Shown: positions 11,521 through 24,097 of the stretch, piece by piece
How the letters are laid out: every line of letters starts with the position of its first letter
How positions within the stretch are numbered: the first letter of the stretch is position 1
Assembly: GCA_030685235.1 (NCBI GenBank)
Contig: MU839097.1
Coordinates: 124,001 to 188,000, forward strand
From: Copromyces sp. CBS 386.78
Taxonomy: Eukaryota; Ascomycota; Sordariomycetes; Sordariales; Sordariaceae
Reading direction: 5' to 3'
DNA: 64,000 bases
Position numbers and translations under genes: made by a program
The notes under the pieces: model-generated
What the model saw: the letters and a program-made list of their open reading frames with translations, nothing else
Database searches by the model: none
Told to the model about the DNA's origin: nothing

Positions 11521-12257
11521 GAGGATTAGTGGGGGAAATACGGCAGAGATGAGCGTCACCAGGAGGAGGGAAGGCCAGCGCATAGGACCGACATGTGTGA
11601 CAAATGTCATGTCAATTTTTTTGAAGTATCACCAAACCATTATTCGATCGATACGCTCTACTCGAGAATTTTTGCGACGGCAGAGTTTATGTGAATCCCG
11701 AAAGGTCAGGATGATATTTATTACCACGGTCGGTTCCTATGGAAAGAAACGCTTTCAGGTGTGGAGAGAGACAATTTCGGCAGGAGAAGCCGGATAAAAC
11801 AGGCCGTATACGCACCATACGCCCGGTACCGAAGAATTCGAGAAGACAGCCGGCTCTCCCTGCCTTGGCCAAACAAAGCTATCTTGGGAAGATATGTCAT
11901 GCTAGGTACCGGAATAGAAGGAAAGAAGTACATCCAATAAACGGGTATATCGGCGTCTTGGCAGGCTCGGGGGGGGGGTAGCGATCAGCATCGAATCGAA
12001 TTGCTTTCATGTATAACATGATGACGGGGATAGCGTGTTTGTGTGTGTGGGATATAGTGATATACCGAATGGGAACGGGATGTGACTGGAGGAAGAAAGC
12101 CATTTAAAACTTTGTTCTGTAAGTTTCGGAGCAAGCCTTTGTATAAATTTCCAAAGAATCATTATACGCTCGCGCAACAGTATGTCGAAAGATACCCCTT
12201 GCGTATGTACGTATATGAGGTATCAAAGTTCGTCAAACGAATCTCTATATAAAATGT
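11521..12257. other. convergent intergenic region
   Basis: Between the 3' ends of bre1 (+) and the SARAF-like gene (-). It includes a run of G at about 11970-11979 and AT-rich 3'-UTR-like sequence. No credible gene. Confidence 0.5.
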
Positions 12258-13620
12258 TTATCGACGACTCGTCGATCCAAACCCAGTGCTTTCATGTGTC
12301 GTCGTTCCCGAACTGCCTCCGTTATCGCCAGAATAACTCGGTGACGAAGATGATCCCCAACTTCTGTTCCTCGTTCCCGACCCCCATGTGCTCCCATAGT
12401 TATACCCCCTATTGCGGTCGTTGTCCTCCCTTCCCCTCCCCCTCTGTCCAGCCAAATACCCAGCCGCTGCACCACCCGCTATTCCCGACCAGAATCCCGG
12501 TCTCCATCCTTGTTGTTGCTGCTGTCCAGGGACTGGTTGTTGACTTCCGCTCGGCTTATTTCCATATCCAGGATACGGCGGCGGCGGCTCATCCCAATCC
12601 CCTCCCCCTGGTCCTCCTCCGAATCCCGGCCCTCCACCACCACCACCTCCTCCTCCTCCCCAACCTCTTCTCTGTCCATCCGCACCCGGTACACCACCTC
12701 CTCGGCGATTAGCATTAGCTTGAACACAAGCGCTGTACACAATCCACCCCAGCACACCAACAAACAATATTCCAAAAAGATACCCCGCCCACCCAGGACT
12801 CTCTCCATCCCCTCCACCACCCCAACCCCCATCTCCATCTCCATCTCCATACCCATCCCCATATTTCCTCCTCCCCTCCTCCGTCAAGCTAAGTCGATAC
12901 TCAACCCCACAACTCCCCTTCAATACGTAGTCATCATCTGGTCCATCGTAGCCCTCACATATCACGTCCGTCGAGCCTAGTTGGAGGGTAGTGGGCAGGG
13001 AGGGAACGGTACAAGACCATTGGATGTCTTCTTTCCCGTAGCGGGAGCCCGAGTTGATGCAGCGCATTACGGAAATGTGCGGGGCGGCAAGTTTGCAGAG
13101 CGGGGAGGAGGGGGAGGGGAGGCATTGGAGTTGGGGGATGGGGGGCAGGCGACGACCGGTTGTTAGGGAGTCAGGGGTGAATGTTAGGGATCGGATCTGT
13201 GAGAGGAGGGGATGGTTAGTGTATGTGGTGATGAGGGAGGTGTAGGTGGAAGTGGAAGTGGATGGGGAGAGAAGAAGGAACTGGGGGAAAGGGAACGGTA
13301 ACGGTAACGGGATGAATGGGGAGATGCTTGTTGTTGATGGTGAGAAGAGGTCATGGTGGTGGGAAAAGGGTGGTAGATGAAGACCTCAACAGGGGCAGAA
13401 AGGAAGTGGTGGCGATGATGATAACAGGTGAACGACATGAAGAGAAGGAAGCCTGAGGAAGGAAAGCAGGACATACATTAGAAAGCAAAACCGCATCCTT
13501 AGCTTTTCCCGACTTTGCGGCTTCTGCACCGTTGGGACCGTTGTTGGGTATCGACGAGGACAGCAAGAGGAGCGCTGCTGCGGCTCCCAGCGATAGCGAT
13601 GATGGATCGAGGAGGCGCAT
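12258..13620 (-). CDS. SARAF-like (TMEM66 family) ER membrane protein
   Basis: Two exons, 13620-13477 and 13196-12258 (intron 280 nt, GTATGT donor), give 360 residues. The N-terminus is a signal peptide (MRLLDPSS then an Ala/Leu core). The luminal part has the family features: an LTFTPDSLTTGRRL segment, PIPQLQC, an IQWSC motif, a VICEGYDGPDDDYVLKGSCG block and a following EYRL. A single membrane span follows (about GYLFGILFVGVLGWIVYS), then a Gly/Pro/Ser/Tyr-rich cytosolic tail. In animals SARAF sits in the ER and slows store-operated calcium entry through STIM and Orai. What the fungal members do is not clear from sequence. The Gly-rich tail is unusually long and repetitive. Start chosen at the Met immediately before the signal-peptide core; an upstream in-frame Met would add 21 polar residues. 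Confidence 0.87.
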
Positions 13621-14686
13621 CGTTATTGAAGGCCGATCGATGTGTCGAGTTGAGTTTGTCGATAGATGAAGATGAGAATCCACTGATGATGTTTGGCGAA
13701 ACCCGTTGATGCCCGGCTTGGATGGGCTGAGGTTTTGTTTAGGTCTAGGAAATGTGAGAAGGTTGTAAGAGGGAGAAAGAATGTCGTCCAGTCAACACGA
13801 AGTGATGCGAGCCAAAACAGGGGTCTCCTCTGTGTGTTCCGCTCTCAGTCACACTTGCATATGATCTCGCTCGAGTGCAGCAACAATCCCGATACTCAAT
13901 GATATTAAAAAGTCAAAAGGACACTTGTCCACCCGTCTTGATCTCTTCAAAGCCTGATCCCTCCTATGTTTGAAACAAAAGGTCCAGACTCACAATGGCG
14001 AACAGCTCTGAACCAACGAAAGTGAAGGGAAAGCGGAAGAAAAAGATGAAAGAAACCCCATGACGTTGCCCCCGCGGCCCCTCCTCAGTGACAGCGAGTG
14101 GAGAAAAGGCCGGGAGGGAGCCCAAAGCGGCGGTAATGGCGGCTACTTGGCGGGTCCCACAGCGCTAAAGTGACAGGTCTGGGGGATCTGGACCCCGCTC
14201 CTAGGGTGGTGGTTGTGGCAGTCACGATTGTTTAACAGTTTTCTGTGGTAAGCCTGACGGATATTGTTAGTATTGTGGAGGTATTCCCATGTCACCTTTG
14301 ACACCGACAACGAAAAAATACATCAAAGATTCTTGTATCTTGTGAGTGGTGTCTATTCCATTCAAACATCCCCCTCATCCATTCAACCATACTAGCCATT
14401 AATAATACGTATGTTACATACAGTGGTATCGTCTAAACATGTGCAAAAATCCGCCTAGTCGTTCGTATCTCCCATCGCTGAAGTTGTTCATCCACCAGCT
14501 CTGAAAATATCCCAAACAACCTAGCCTCATTCATCTTCCCGTCCATTAAATATTTCAAGGACCAATTCCAGTATCTTCCACATTGGAGTGGGGAGAAGAT
14601 CATTCCCTCTAAAGTAACGCCATGCCAAATGCCACAAAACTTTTCAACTTTTTCTTCTGCGTTCACTTGCATCCTCATCCCCCCGC
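13621..14686. other. intergenic region upstream of the SARAF-like gene
   Basis: About 1.07 kb that should hold the promoter of the SARAF-like gene and the 3' UTR of the ABC transporter. A short open frame at 14433-14690 on the minus strand overlaps the transporter stop and shows no domain. Nothing else recognised. Confidence 0.45.
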
Positions 14687-17600
14687 TCAATGCTTCTCCA
14701 GACTCTGCAGGTTAACCAACTCGGCATACCTGCCATTCTTCTTCATCAACTCCGTGTGCGTTCCCTGCTCAACAATGCGTCCCTGATCAAACACATAGAT
14801 GATATCCGCCTTCTGAATCGTGCTAAGACGATGCGCAACAGCAATGGTAGTCCTGCCCTTAGCAGCCTTATCCAACGCCGCCTGCACAACGTGCTCCGAC
14901 TCGGAATCCAGAGCCGAAGTCGCCTCATCGAGTAACAAGATCTTGGGATCACGGATCAACGCGCGGGCAATAGCGATACGCTGCTTCTGACCACCGGACA
15001 ACAAGGCGCCCTTGGAACCGACCATCGTGTTCATGCCGTCGGGGAGAGACATGATGAAGTCGTAGATGTTGGCTTCCTGGCAGGCGAACTTGATCTGCTC
15101 GTCGGTGACGTCGCTGTTCGCTCCGAGGATGATGTTCTCGCGGACAGTACCCTGGTACAGAGTCGGCTCCTGTGAGACGAGGGCAATGAAGCTGCGGTAT
15201 TCGTTGACGTTGAGGCTGCTGATTTCGCGTCCGTCGACAAAGATGCCGCCGCTGAGAGGGTCGTAGAAGCGTTCCAAGAGGGCAATGGTCGTTGACTTGC
15301 CACAGCCTGATGCACCCACCTAATTTTACACCATTATTAGCAAATCCCCGAGTAAATTACTTTTCAAGTATTACTTACCAAAGCAACGTATTGACCAGGT
15401 TGGATGGAAAGGTTAAGACCGCGAAGAACGGGTTGCTCAGGCCGAGTAGGGTAGCGGAAATGAACATCGCGGAACTCGATGGTACCATCAACCTGTTTGA
15501 CGGAGTCACCCTCATTCGACCAGGTATCGACAGTCGGCTTGCGGTCAAAGAGCTCCTTGAGATCACGAGCGGCCTCGGTGGCCTTACCCATATCGGGAGC
15601 GAAGCTGAACACGGAACCGGCAGATTGGGCACCGAAGATGACGGACGAGAAGACGATGAAGAAGGTGAACATGTCGTACTCGTACTTGGCGATCAGGGTA
15701 CCACCGTACCAGAAACCCAAGGCGAAAGCAAGGAACATGAGAGAGTTGGAAGCGGCAAAGAGCAGACTGGACTTGAGAACCGAGATCAAGCTAGCGTGCT
15801 GTTGCTTGGCCAGAGAGTCTTTGTAGTGCTGAAGAACGTCCTGCTCACGAGTCAAGGAAGCGACTGTGCGCATGGCGGTGATGGCCTCGGAAGCGTAGCT
15901 GGCAGATCCGGCATAGGCGCTCTTCGCCCGGCGCTGGTAGTGAGCAATCATCCAAAAGCGGAAGAAGCCACAGCCGATAAGGATGGGAATGGTAGCAATG
16001 CAAACAAGAGCAAGCTTCCAGCCCAAGGCCAAAGCGACAGTGCAAGCAGCGATGAGGGTGGTCAAGACCATGATAATTGTACCGAGGGTGACGCCAGAAA
16101 GACCAGCAACGTGGGTGGTTTCGGTGCTCAGGAACGAGGTGAGCGCACCCGCCGAGTTCTCATCACGATCAAAGAACTCGACATCCTGGCGAAGGAAAGA
16201 GCGGAAAGCCATATCACGAACTCTGTGGATCAACCGCTCGCTGCACTTGGCAAAGAGCCAGCCCTGGATGGAGAAGGCAAGGCACTGCACAAGAGCAAGC
16301 ATGAGGTACATCAGGCACCAGAAGGAGGCATCGGACTTGATGGATTCTCTGATTTCGTCGTTGACAATGGGGCGAGAGCTAAGGTATGACTAGTTAGTGA
16401 CTCTGGTAAGCAAAACAGTTTGTGGGACAGCAACTTACAGAGAGCTGATGAGCTTGGCAAAGAAGACAGCCTGAGTAGGGTTACCAGCACCGCAGATGGC
16501 CGAGAAGAAGATACCGATGAGCATCATGTGCCACTCCTTCTTATTGAAGCTAGCAATAAGCTTGATGAGTGTCCACAGGCCGTACTCCTTCTTCTCTTCC
16601 TTGCTGCGTGCGGCAATGGCAACAGAACTGACGCTCTGTTGCGACTTGCTGCGATCCAACTTTTGGGCGATGTTATCTTCGGGATCCTCGACATAGCCGG
16701 CGGGGCCCTCCTTTTGGCTGTTCCTGGTCGCCTTGCGGATAAGAGCCGCTTCCTCTTCCTGGTCGAGCGCAGCCTCTTCTTCGGCGGTCATCTCATTGAC
16801 AGCAGCAATAGCCTGGGCGGTGACGAGCTTGTAGTAAGCGCCGCGCTTCTCGAGCAATTCATCGTGGGTACCCTGTTCGACGATGCGTCCCTGGGCCATG
16901 ACGACGATATTATGGGCATCCCTGATGGTAGACAGGCGGTGGGCAATCGTGATAGTAGTGCGACCTTCAGCGGCAACTTCGAGAGCGGCCTGGACGACGC
17001 CTTCGCTCTTGGTGTCGAGAGCAGAGGTAGCCTCATCGAGCAACAGAATCTTGGGGTCGGAAACGACAGCACGGGCAATAGCGATACGCTGTTTCTGGCC
17101 ACCACTGAGCAAGAAGCCACGCTCACCAACATTGGTCTCGTAACCCTCGGGAAGACTGGTGATAAAGTCGTGTGCGTTGGCCTTGCGGGCAGCATCAAAT
17201 ATACGTTCGCGTTGTTGCTCCTCGGGCTCAGACTCCCACTTGGTACCGATCAAGCCATGGCGAATATTGTCGTAGATGGTGCAGGCGAAGAGGGTCGGTT
17301 CCTGGGACACAAGGGCGATCTGTTGACGCAACCAGCGGACATTGAGGGTTGAAATATCAACGTCATCGAGATAGACCTTTCCTTCAATGGGGGTATAGAA
17401 CCTTTCTACCAAACCAACAATGGTACTCTTTCCTGATCCGGATGCTCCGACAAGGGCAGTGACCTTGCCAGCGGGGATAACGAGACTGACATCCTCCATG
17501 ACAGTGACATCAGGACGTGAGGGGTAGATATGCTTGATGTTCTCCAGACGAATGGTACCGGAAACGGTCTCGAGCTTGCCACCCTCGTCGCTGGAGGAGT

Positions 17601-18834
17601 CAATTGGAGACTGACGGTCGATAGTGTTGTAGATCTTAGCAGCAGCACCGAGAGCGGTAGCGAAAGCCTGCAGGTTCGGGGCAATGTTGCCGAGGTTGAA
17701 AGCTCCTATCATCACACTCATCATAACCGTCAGGATCTTGCGGAGCTCGGTGTCGCCGCTGAGAAGGAAGCGGGAACCTTGCCAGAAGGCCAAGCCATAG
17801 TTGAGATACAGAACAGTCATCATGCCAGCGACCATGACACCAAGAGAGCCCTTGAGTCTGAAGCCAAAGTACTCGGCGCGAGTAAGATGGACATCGTACT
17901 GACGAGCCAGGCGGTCCTGGGTGCCAAAAGCAATAGCATTGCGAACACTGCTGATCACTTCATCGGCAACCGAGCCACCTTCGGCATAAGCAGCGATGTT
18001 GTCCTTGGAGAACTTGATGATGAACTGAGAACCACCGCCCATGACAAGGGTCAAGGCGACAACGGTACTCAAGAGGATCAGGGTGAGCTTCCAGAAGCTG
18101 ACGAAACCAATAACAAAGGCGGCGAAGAAGGTAGCAAGAGACTGGAGCGTCAAGCTGACCTTTTCCGAAATGCCTTCCTGGATCAAGTTGGTGTCGGCAG
18201 TGATGCGAGTGGTGACCTCACCGGCGCCAAGCTTATCGAAAAAGCCAATGTTCTGCTTCATGCAGCTCTCCAGGTAGTGCTCACGAATCTTTCCGCTGAT
18301 GTGCTCTCCAGAGTAGATGAAACCGACGGTGGCGATGTACATGGTAACAAACTCGCCAACGGCCAGGTAGACAAAGTAAAGAACCAAGCGAGCCAACTCG
18401 CCGGTGAAGTCATCATAGCTTGTGACTCCTCCAAAGTAGTCCTGGAAAGTACCCTGAAGGTTACCGAAGATGACGGTCATGAGCGGCAGAGCAGCACCGG
18501 CAGCGATTGCGCAGATGGCGGAGACAGCGATAATGAGCAGATCGTTGCGGGTGGCATAGCGGTAGAGTGTTGCGACGCCAACCTTGACGTCGGGAGTGAG
18601 GACCTGCTCCTTGAGGATCTTGGCTTCCCTGTCGGGGAGGTGTTTGTAGGGGTCATTGTCGAGCGACTTCTTTGCTGGGACGACCTGGGTGTCGGCTTTC
18701 TCGAGAGCAATGGGTTCGGTCTTGTTTTTATCGTGATGGACGATGGTGGTGTCCCCTTCGGTGGAGCCGCCATGACTAGAGACGGGGAGGGCCGAAGGTT
18801 CTCCATCCTTTTCGGAAAGGCTACCCGCCGCCAT
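14687..18834 (-). CDS. ABCB-type full ABC transporter (multidrug resistance / Pmd1-like)
   Basis: Three exons, 18834-16439, 16378-15379 and 15319-14687, with introns of 60 and 59 nt, give 1342 residues, normal for a full P-glycoprotein-like exporter with TMD-NBD-TMD-NBD order. TMD1 begins near residue 95 ([21 protein letters not shown]). NBD1 has Walker [10 protein letters not shown] near 460, the LSGGQKQ signature near 575 and Walker [12 protein letters not shown] near 593. An acidic linker around 660-720 ([14 protein letters not shown]) is followed by TMD2. NBD2 has Walker [10 protein letters not shown] near 1134, LSGGQKQ near 1240 and Walker B near 1262. Both ATP sites look intact. The N-terminal 90 residues are polar and cytosolic. 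The family exports lipophilic drugs and some peptides across the plasma membrane. The substrate cannot be read from sequence. Confidence 0.93.
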
Positions 18835-21800
18835 GTTGACGGGGTTTTGCGGGGGAGCAACGGCAGTGATCGATTGAAGCGAACTTGTCTTTGGCGAAAG
18901 AGCTGGTAAAGGTGATTAATTTTTGATATTCGAACCTCGTCTCTTTTGGTGTAGCGATCAACTCGGCTAGCTTTCGTTTGATGGTGATGTACCGGTACGT
19001 AATTTTTTTATTGTCGAGATGCGCTCAAGTGGGGGTGGGGAACCACGAGGCGCGATGGGGGAGGGAGAGGTTGATATTAGGGTGTGGTGGTTGAAGTGAA
19101 GGACAGACAGAAAGAAGCTAAGGATTGATATCCTCGAGTGAAGCTTTGATGTCTGGATAAAGCAGTATTGAAGAGAGAGAGAGAGAGAGAAGACGAGACG
19201 AAGAAGGAGATGAGACGAAGCAGCTAGTAGAGGTAGTAGAGGTACCTTAGTTACCACTTCTTTTTAATGTCTTGGCTGTTGGCGACAAAAGGAATTAAGC
19301 ACAGCGGTCGACCAGGCCGAAATAGGAAAGTGCCCCCTGTGCGATATACTGTAAAACCGGCGATAGGCCTGTCAAGATCCCGACCAACCGACCGATCCCC
19401 AACTACCTTACCTGTCTCTCTCTTTCTCACCAATCATCCCTCTCTCTGTACGAACGGGCCATTATCCACTCCCTTTCCATCACGGCCACAGTAAGACGAC
19501 TGTAGTATTTTGGCAATGTTGCTTTGAGGTCAGCCATCAGGCTGTGCGTAAAGCTTCCAGTTGGCCGTGCCCGTACATGGCTGCGTACCCGTGCCACGCC
19601 GCCCACTTCCCTTACGGGTAATCAGTTTGGCTCGGTTTCCGTCCGAACACCTTTCCCCGCCCCCCGAAAATGACCAACGTAGGCGGTATAAGGTCATATA
19701 CTGGTACTCGCTACAGTTGTTGTCAAAGAGCTTACCATGTTGTACATGATGGCGACACCCTGAATCATGATGGCTGCGTTGGCTGACCATTGGACCTTGT
19801 TGATGTCTGTGCAGTTATGGGGATTCTGTCATCTTCTTCTTCTGCCCTTCTCCTTTCATTGAAAGTTTGCACTTCCATTGTAGACAACACTAACACTTCA
19901 CTTACCAATCGCACTCGGCCTCTTTGCCCGTATCACGTAGTATCTCGTGGCCTTCTGGAAAGTTTTCAGCATGGAATACTGTGCCGGCGGTGTCTGGGGC
20001 TTCTGGGGCTTTGACCCACTAAATAGGGCCTAACTGTCCCCGGAGGTAACAAACAATCGTGGGTACGATATCTCCATTTTCCCCTGGCTTGCCCGGGTGT
20101 AGCTGGTCCCTGGATCCCTTCCCCCCCATGCCTTCAATCTAATTTAGCGTTGTGGTTGTTCAGGGGGTCGGATGCTGCACAATGTCGTTCATCCCGCAGT
20201 GCGTTTTGCACTTCATCCAGTGCGTTAGGCTTTCTGTCTGAAATGCATGGCATTGCCTCGCTCTGAGCCCTGTATGATTCGAGATGATGCAGCTGTCATC
20301 TCATGTGGAGTGCAATTGCGGATCCTTCTCGGCCTGGTTTCCGTATGACTGTTCGGACTCCGGCCATCCAACTTCACCGCATGCAACACGCTACCAAAAT
20401 TCCCCGAATCGCTCAAGCCAACCGAGACAGGCCATCATAGGCGATACGACTGTTTGGAATCCAGAAAGCTGACGAATGCTGGGATGTCGGTGCTCGGGCC
20501 ATATTGCTGGCCGATGCCTTTCGATGCCTGGATGCCCAGCCAACAACCGGCCTAGCGGTCCAGACCATCGGGCGTGATGGCCGACAACATGGTTCTGCGC
20601 CTTGAATCTTTGTTCAACCTCAACTCTAATCTGAGCCTCACTGGCGTTGTACGACCTCGAGGTGTTGCGAAACAAAAACAACTCTTGGTTTTTTTTCCGT
20701 CTTACATCTCCGTCAAGGTTCCCATACTCTCGGCGTATGAGTCACGCAGCACAGGAACCGGCAGCCGAACTGGAGGGTTGGTAGGATAGGAGGAGAGGCA
20801 AATTACGGGTGATCCAGTCGTGCGGGTGCCGCGTGGTCGCTGAACGGCCACCCGACACGGCGTTGCAACCCACCCGGCTGTCAAAAAGACCTCTCGCCGT
20901 CAACATTGGGGAAGTTCTTTTGCAGCCTTTGGAACGGTTTTCCAGATTTTAAACCCGAGCACGGACGACCGATTGGCGTTCCGACATCCGAGTCCGAGTT
21001 TGTTTGTCCCCGTGTCTGGGGATATTATGGGCTTGTCTCATCGTCCAAACAAAGAAATCGGTTTATTAACTGCGTGCCAATGAAGTACGTACCGGGCTTT
21101 TCGGTCTGCTGTTCTTGTTTCCCCGGATTTGCACTAAGCCTTACACCTGGCCTGACATCACACCACGACGATCATCATGTCCATTGGCATTGACGGCCGG
21201 TTGTGTTTCCGAAGACATATCATCTTCTCACGACGAAATCATTTCAGGCGTCCTTGACAGCATCGCTTGGCATCAAAGGAGTACCTCATCTTCTTTTTCG
21301 GGTTGATGATTATCGTGCACTGTTCGAAGTGCGTGTCTTTTGATCGCAATCACGGGATATCTTGTCTTCAATGTCCCGGCCGTCGGAAAATTTGGAGATG
21401 CCCCAGATGCCCATGCCGGCTGGTCCAGAATATCTGACACCTTTCCCTGAATATCGTGGAGTTTCCGTTAGATGAACGGAGAAGGCAACCAGATGCGAAA
21501 CCTGCAAAGGTGAGCCCATCGTCAAGATCGACGAGACCGCGATGCTTTTGCACTGTTTATCTTGCTGGGATGAAGTAAGCTGGAACTCTTTCAAAGCCTC
21601 GATCCGGTATGGTGATCCAAAGATTGATTGTGTCCAGATGAGCTTTCGGGTGCATGTTGAGGGTAAAACAACTGGCCTGGAATCAGACTCCGTATGGATG
21701 CGTATGGGCGACAGTGGGTGGCTAGTGTGCCCGTCGGAGTTTGTTGAAAAAGTATCGTCGTGAGATCGACTGTACAAGTGCCATACTCTCTGCTGCATTA

Positions 21801-22368
21801 GTATCGGACGCAGAGCAGCATTGACCTAACCAAAAGGTGGTGCAACTCTTCAGAATCGGTTGTGAAGAATCAATCCAAATGTCAAGAGAAGACGAGTGGA
21901 GATGAAGCAAAAGAACCTCAACGTCAAACTAATCAGGGGAAACTAAGCGACAGGGATGCTGGCTGCACAGTTCAAGGTGGGGTAGGCTGGCCGCAATCCA
22001 TTCTGGTGGGTCCTGCCGAATCAATTGTGGGGGAGAGCCTATCAGTGGCTCACCGCCCAAAAGTTTCGCAGCGGCAGAAAAAAACAAAAGTCAGCGATAG
22101 GGGACTGCACCACAGGCAGCGACCGCCAGCTGCAGAATGGCTGGGTGTCTGAACCGCCTGCGTATCTCCAATTGACTTTGATTCCATTTCCACTCTTGAT
22201 TCCTTTGGGTAGTTGTCATAACCAAAACATCTACACCACCAGCCAGCCACTTTTCTTCCCACCTTTTGTCTCTATACCCCCCGGGCATTGTTATTGTGTA
22301 CTTTGTCTCTTTAATCTTTACATCAACAACCAACAACAACACCACCACACCACACACACACCGTCAAG
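18835..22368. promoter_or_regulatory. 3.5-kb divergent intergenic region between the ABC transporter and mrt4
   Basis: A long region without a convincing gene. It should hold the promoters of both flanking genes. Visible features are a (GA)n run at about 19,168-19,190, two TAGAGGTA octamers at 19,228 and 19,237, and a C/A-rich mrt4 leader with CAACAAC and CACACA runs before 22,369. The longest open frame (21310-21798, minus, 162 codons) shows no domain or low-complexity bias and I do not call it. The length is unusual beside the compact genes to the left. Confidence 0.5.
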
Positions 22369-23223
22369 ATGCCCAAGTCCAAGCGCGCGAAGGTGTTCAA
22401 CCTCACCCAGGTCACCAAGAAGAACCGCGAGCAAAAGGAGAAGCTCTTCGAGAACATCAGAGAATGCATCCCCAACTACCAGCACTGCTTCGTCTTCAGC
22501 ATCGATAACATGCGCAACAACTACCTGAAGGATGTCAGAAAAGAGCTGAACGACTGCCGGTATGTTACCTGTCCATCTTTCCCCCTCCCGCCCCTTCATC
22601 CATCTTTACAAGTCGCAAATACCTAACCTTTCTTTCTGTGCCACAGCATCTTCTTCGGCAAAACCAAGCTCACCGCCCGCGCCCTCGGCACCACCCCCGA
22701 GGACGCCCAAGCCGACGGGCTCGACAAGCTCTCCAAGTACCTCGCCGGCTCCGTCGGCCTGATCTTCACCAACCGCGACCCCCAAGAGATCAAGGACTAC
22801 TTCGTCAACCTGACACAAGTCGATTTCGCCCGCGCCGGCTCCGTCGCCACGCGGACCATCACCATCCCCTCGGGTCCCCTCTTCTCCACCGGCGGCGAGG
22901 TCCCCGCCGAGCACGACGTGCCAGTTTCCCACACGCTCGAGCCCGAGCTCCGCCGCCTCGGCATGCCCACCCGCATGGTCAAGGGCAAGGTCTGCCTTGG
23001 TGATGAGGCCGGCGAGGGCGACGATTACGTTATCTGCAAGGAGGGCGAGACGCTCGACTCGAGGCAGACGAGGCTGCTTAAGCTGTTCAGTATCTGCTTG
23101 AGCGAGTTCCGCGTTAAGCTTTTGGCGTACTGGAGCGCGAGCAGCGGGGAGGTTACCGAGTTGGAGAAGCCTGGTGCGGCGCCCGCTGGTGGTGCTGAGG
23201 AGATGGAGGAGGATGATGAGTAA
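22369..23223 (+). CDS. mrt4: ribosome assembly factor Mrt4 (uL10/P0-like)
   Basis: Two exons, 22369-22559 and 22647-23223, give 255 residues. Mrt4 is a nucleolar paralogue of the stalk protein P0 that occupies the same 25S rRNA site on pre-60S particles and is later replaced by P0. The start [18 protein letters not shown] is typical. It is followed by the L10-like fold ([22 protein letters not shown], then RIFFGKTKL and the GLIFTN segment). It lacks the acidic C-terminal stalk peptide of P0 but has a short acidic end (EEMEEDDE). The codon split by the intron (CG/C, Arg) restores the frame exactly. Confidence 0.93.
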
Positions 23224-24004
23224 AGGGATGTCAGAGAGAGTTTTGTTCTTGACGATACCATGGATGCGAAGAAAGGGCATGAGAGTGGTTGGTTGATGAG
23301 ACGGTTGTGGGCATGATATATACCGTTCAATGGGTTCTCTAACAACAAGAACAAACACGCGACCACTAACGAAAAGGGAGCCATGCAGACGGAAGCTGCA
23401 TAGAAGGAAGGAATATGAAAGGGGCCGGTTATTTTTGCAAAGGTCATTTTTCTCGGTTTTTACTACTACTTTGTCTCGTCATTCCGTGTTTTACATGGGG
23501 AAAGGTTACGATACCATCTTGTATGGCTTCTTCTGGGAACATGAAACGGTCATCTTTATGTATTACCAGGCGTCTTGAGATAGGGCAGGGAAATTGCCCG
23601 CCAATGAAAAGGGCTATCTAAATCATACATGATGCGCAGTTCGTTAAGTGGTCCAGAACCTTGTGAGGGAGAGCAGCAGCAGTCACACTATTTTACTGTT
23701 TGAGATTGTGAGGCAGGTCGCGCCAAAACCTCGAAATGACAGTCAATAACATCATAACAACGTTCTGCTCTCAAGTGCTCTTAGAAAGAAGATAGCGAGA
23801 ATACGACCGTGGACGACATCATATCGTGAACTATCCAGGACCGTTTCTGCGAAAACTTCGTCATAGTTCGCAGACTCTCTCGCCTCTGAAGACCACACAA
23901 ATAGTAGAAATCTCATGTGTTCGAGGTAAGAAGGGTAAGTACCTAAATAATCTCTACTCCTGCAATCCGCTTCTAACAAGGAAGCACGGAAACCATATTC
24001 CAAA
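23224..24004. other. intergenic region
   Basis: 3' UTR of mrt4 and upstream flank of the tRNA gene. No gene seen. Confidence 0.45.
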
Positions 24005-24097
24005 TCGGGTATGGTGTAGCGGTAACATCGTTGACTCTCACTTCTCCAGAAGTGTCTGCCTTCTCAACAGCCCCGGGTTCGACTCCCGGTATCCGAG
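24005..24097 (+). tRNA. tRNA-Glu(CTC) with intron
   Basis: Folds as a tRNA: acceptor stem TCGGGTA (24005-24011) with TATCCGA (24090-24096), a short D stem GTG/CAT, anticodon stem GTTGA (24030-24034) with TCAAC (24064-24068), and T arm CCGGG-TTCGACT-CCCGG (24073-24089). The anticodon is CTC at 24037-24039, reading GAG. About 22 nt between 24041 and 24062 lie just after position 37, where eukaryotic tRNA introns sit. A T-rich stretch from about 24,122 is a suitable Pol III terminator. TRNA introns at this place are removed by the tRNA splicing endonuclease. Confidence 0.93.

Noticed and set aside
17530..18909. 459-codon antisense frame over the ABC transporter
   Set aside because: It lies opposite strongly supported coding sequence and shows no domain; a codon-bias shadow.
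21310..21798. 162-codon minus-strand frame in the long intergenic region
   Set aside because: No domain, no codon regularity and no splice context. It could be real but I cannot support it.
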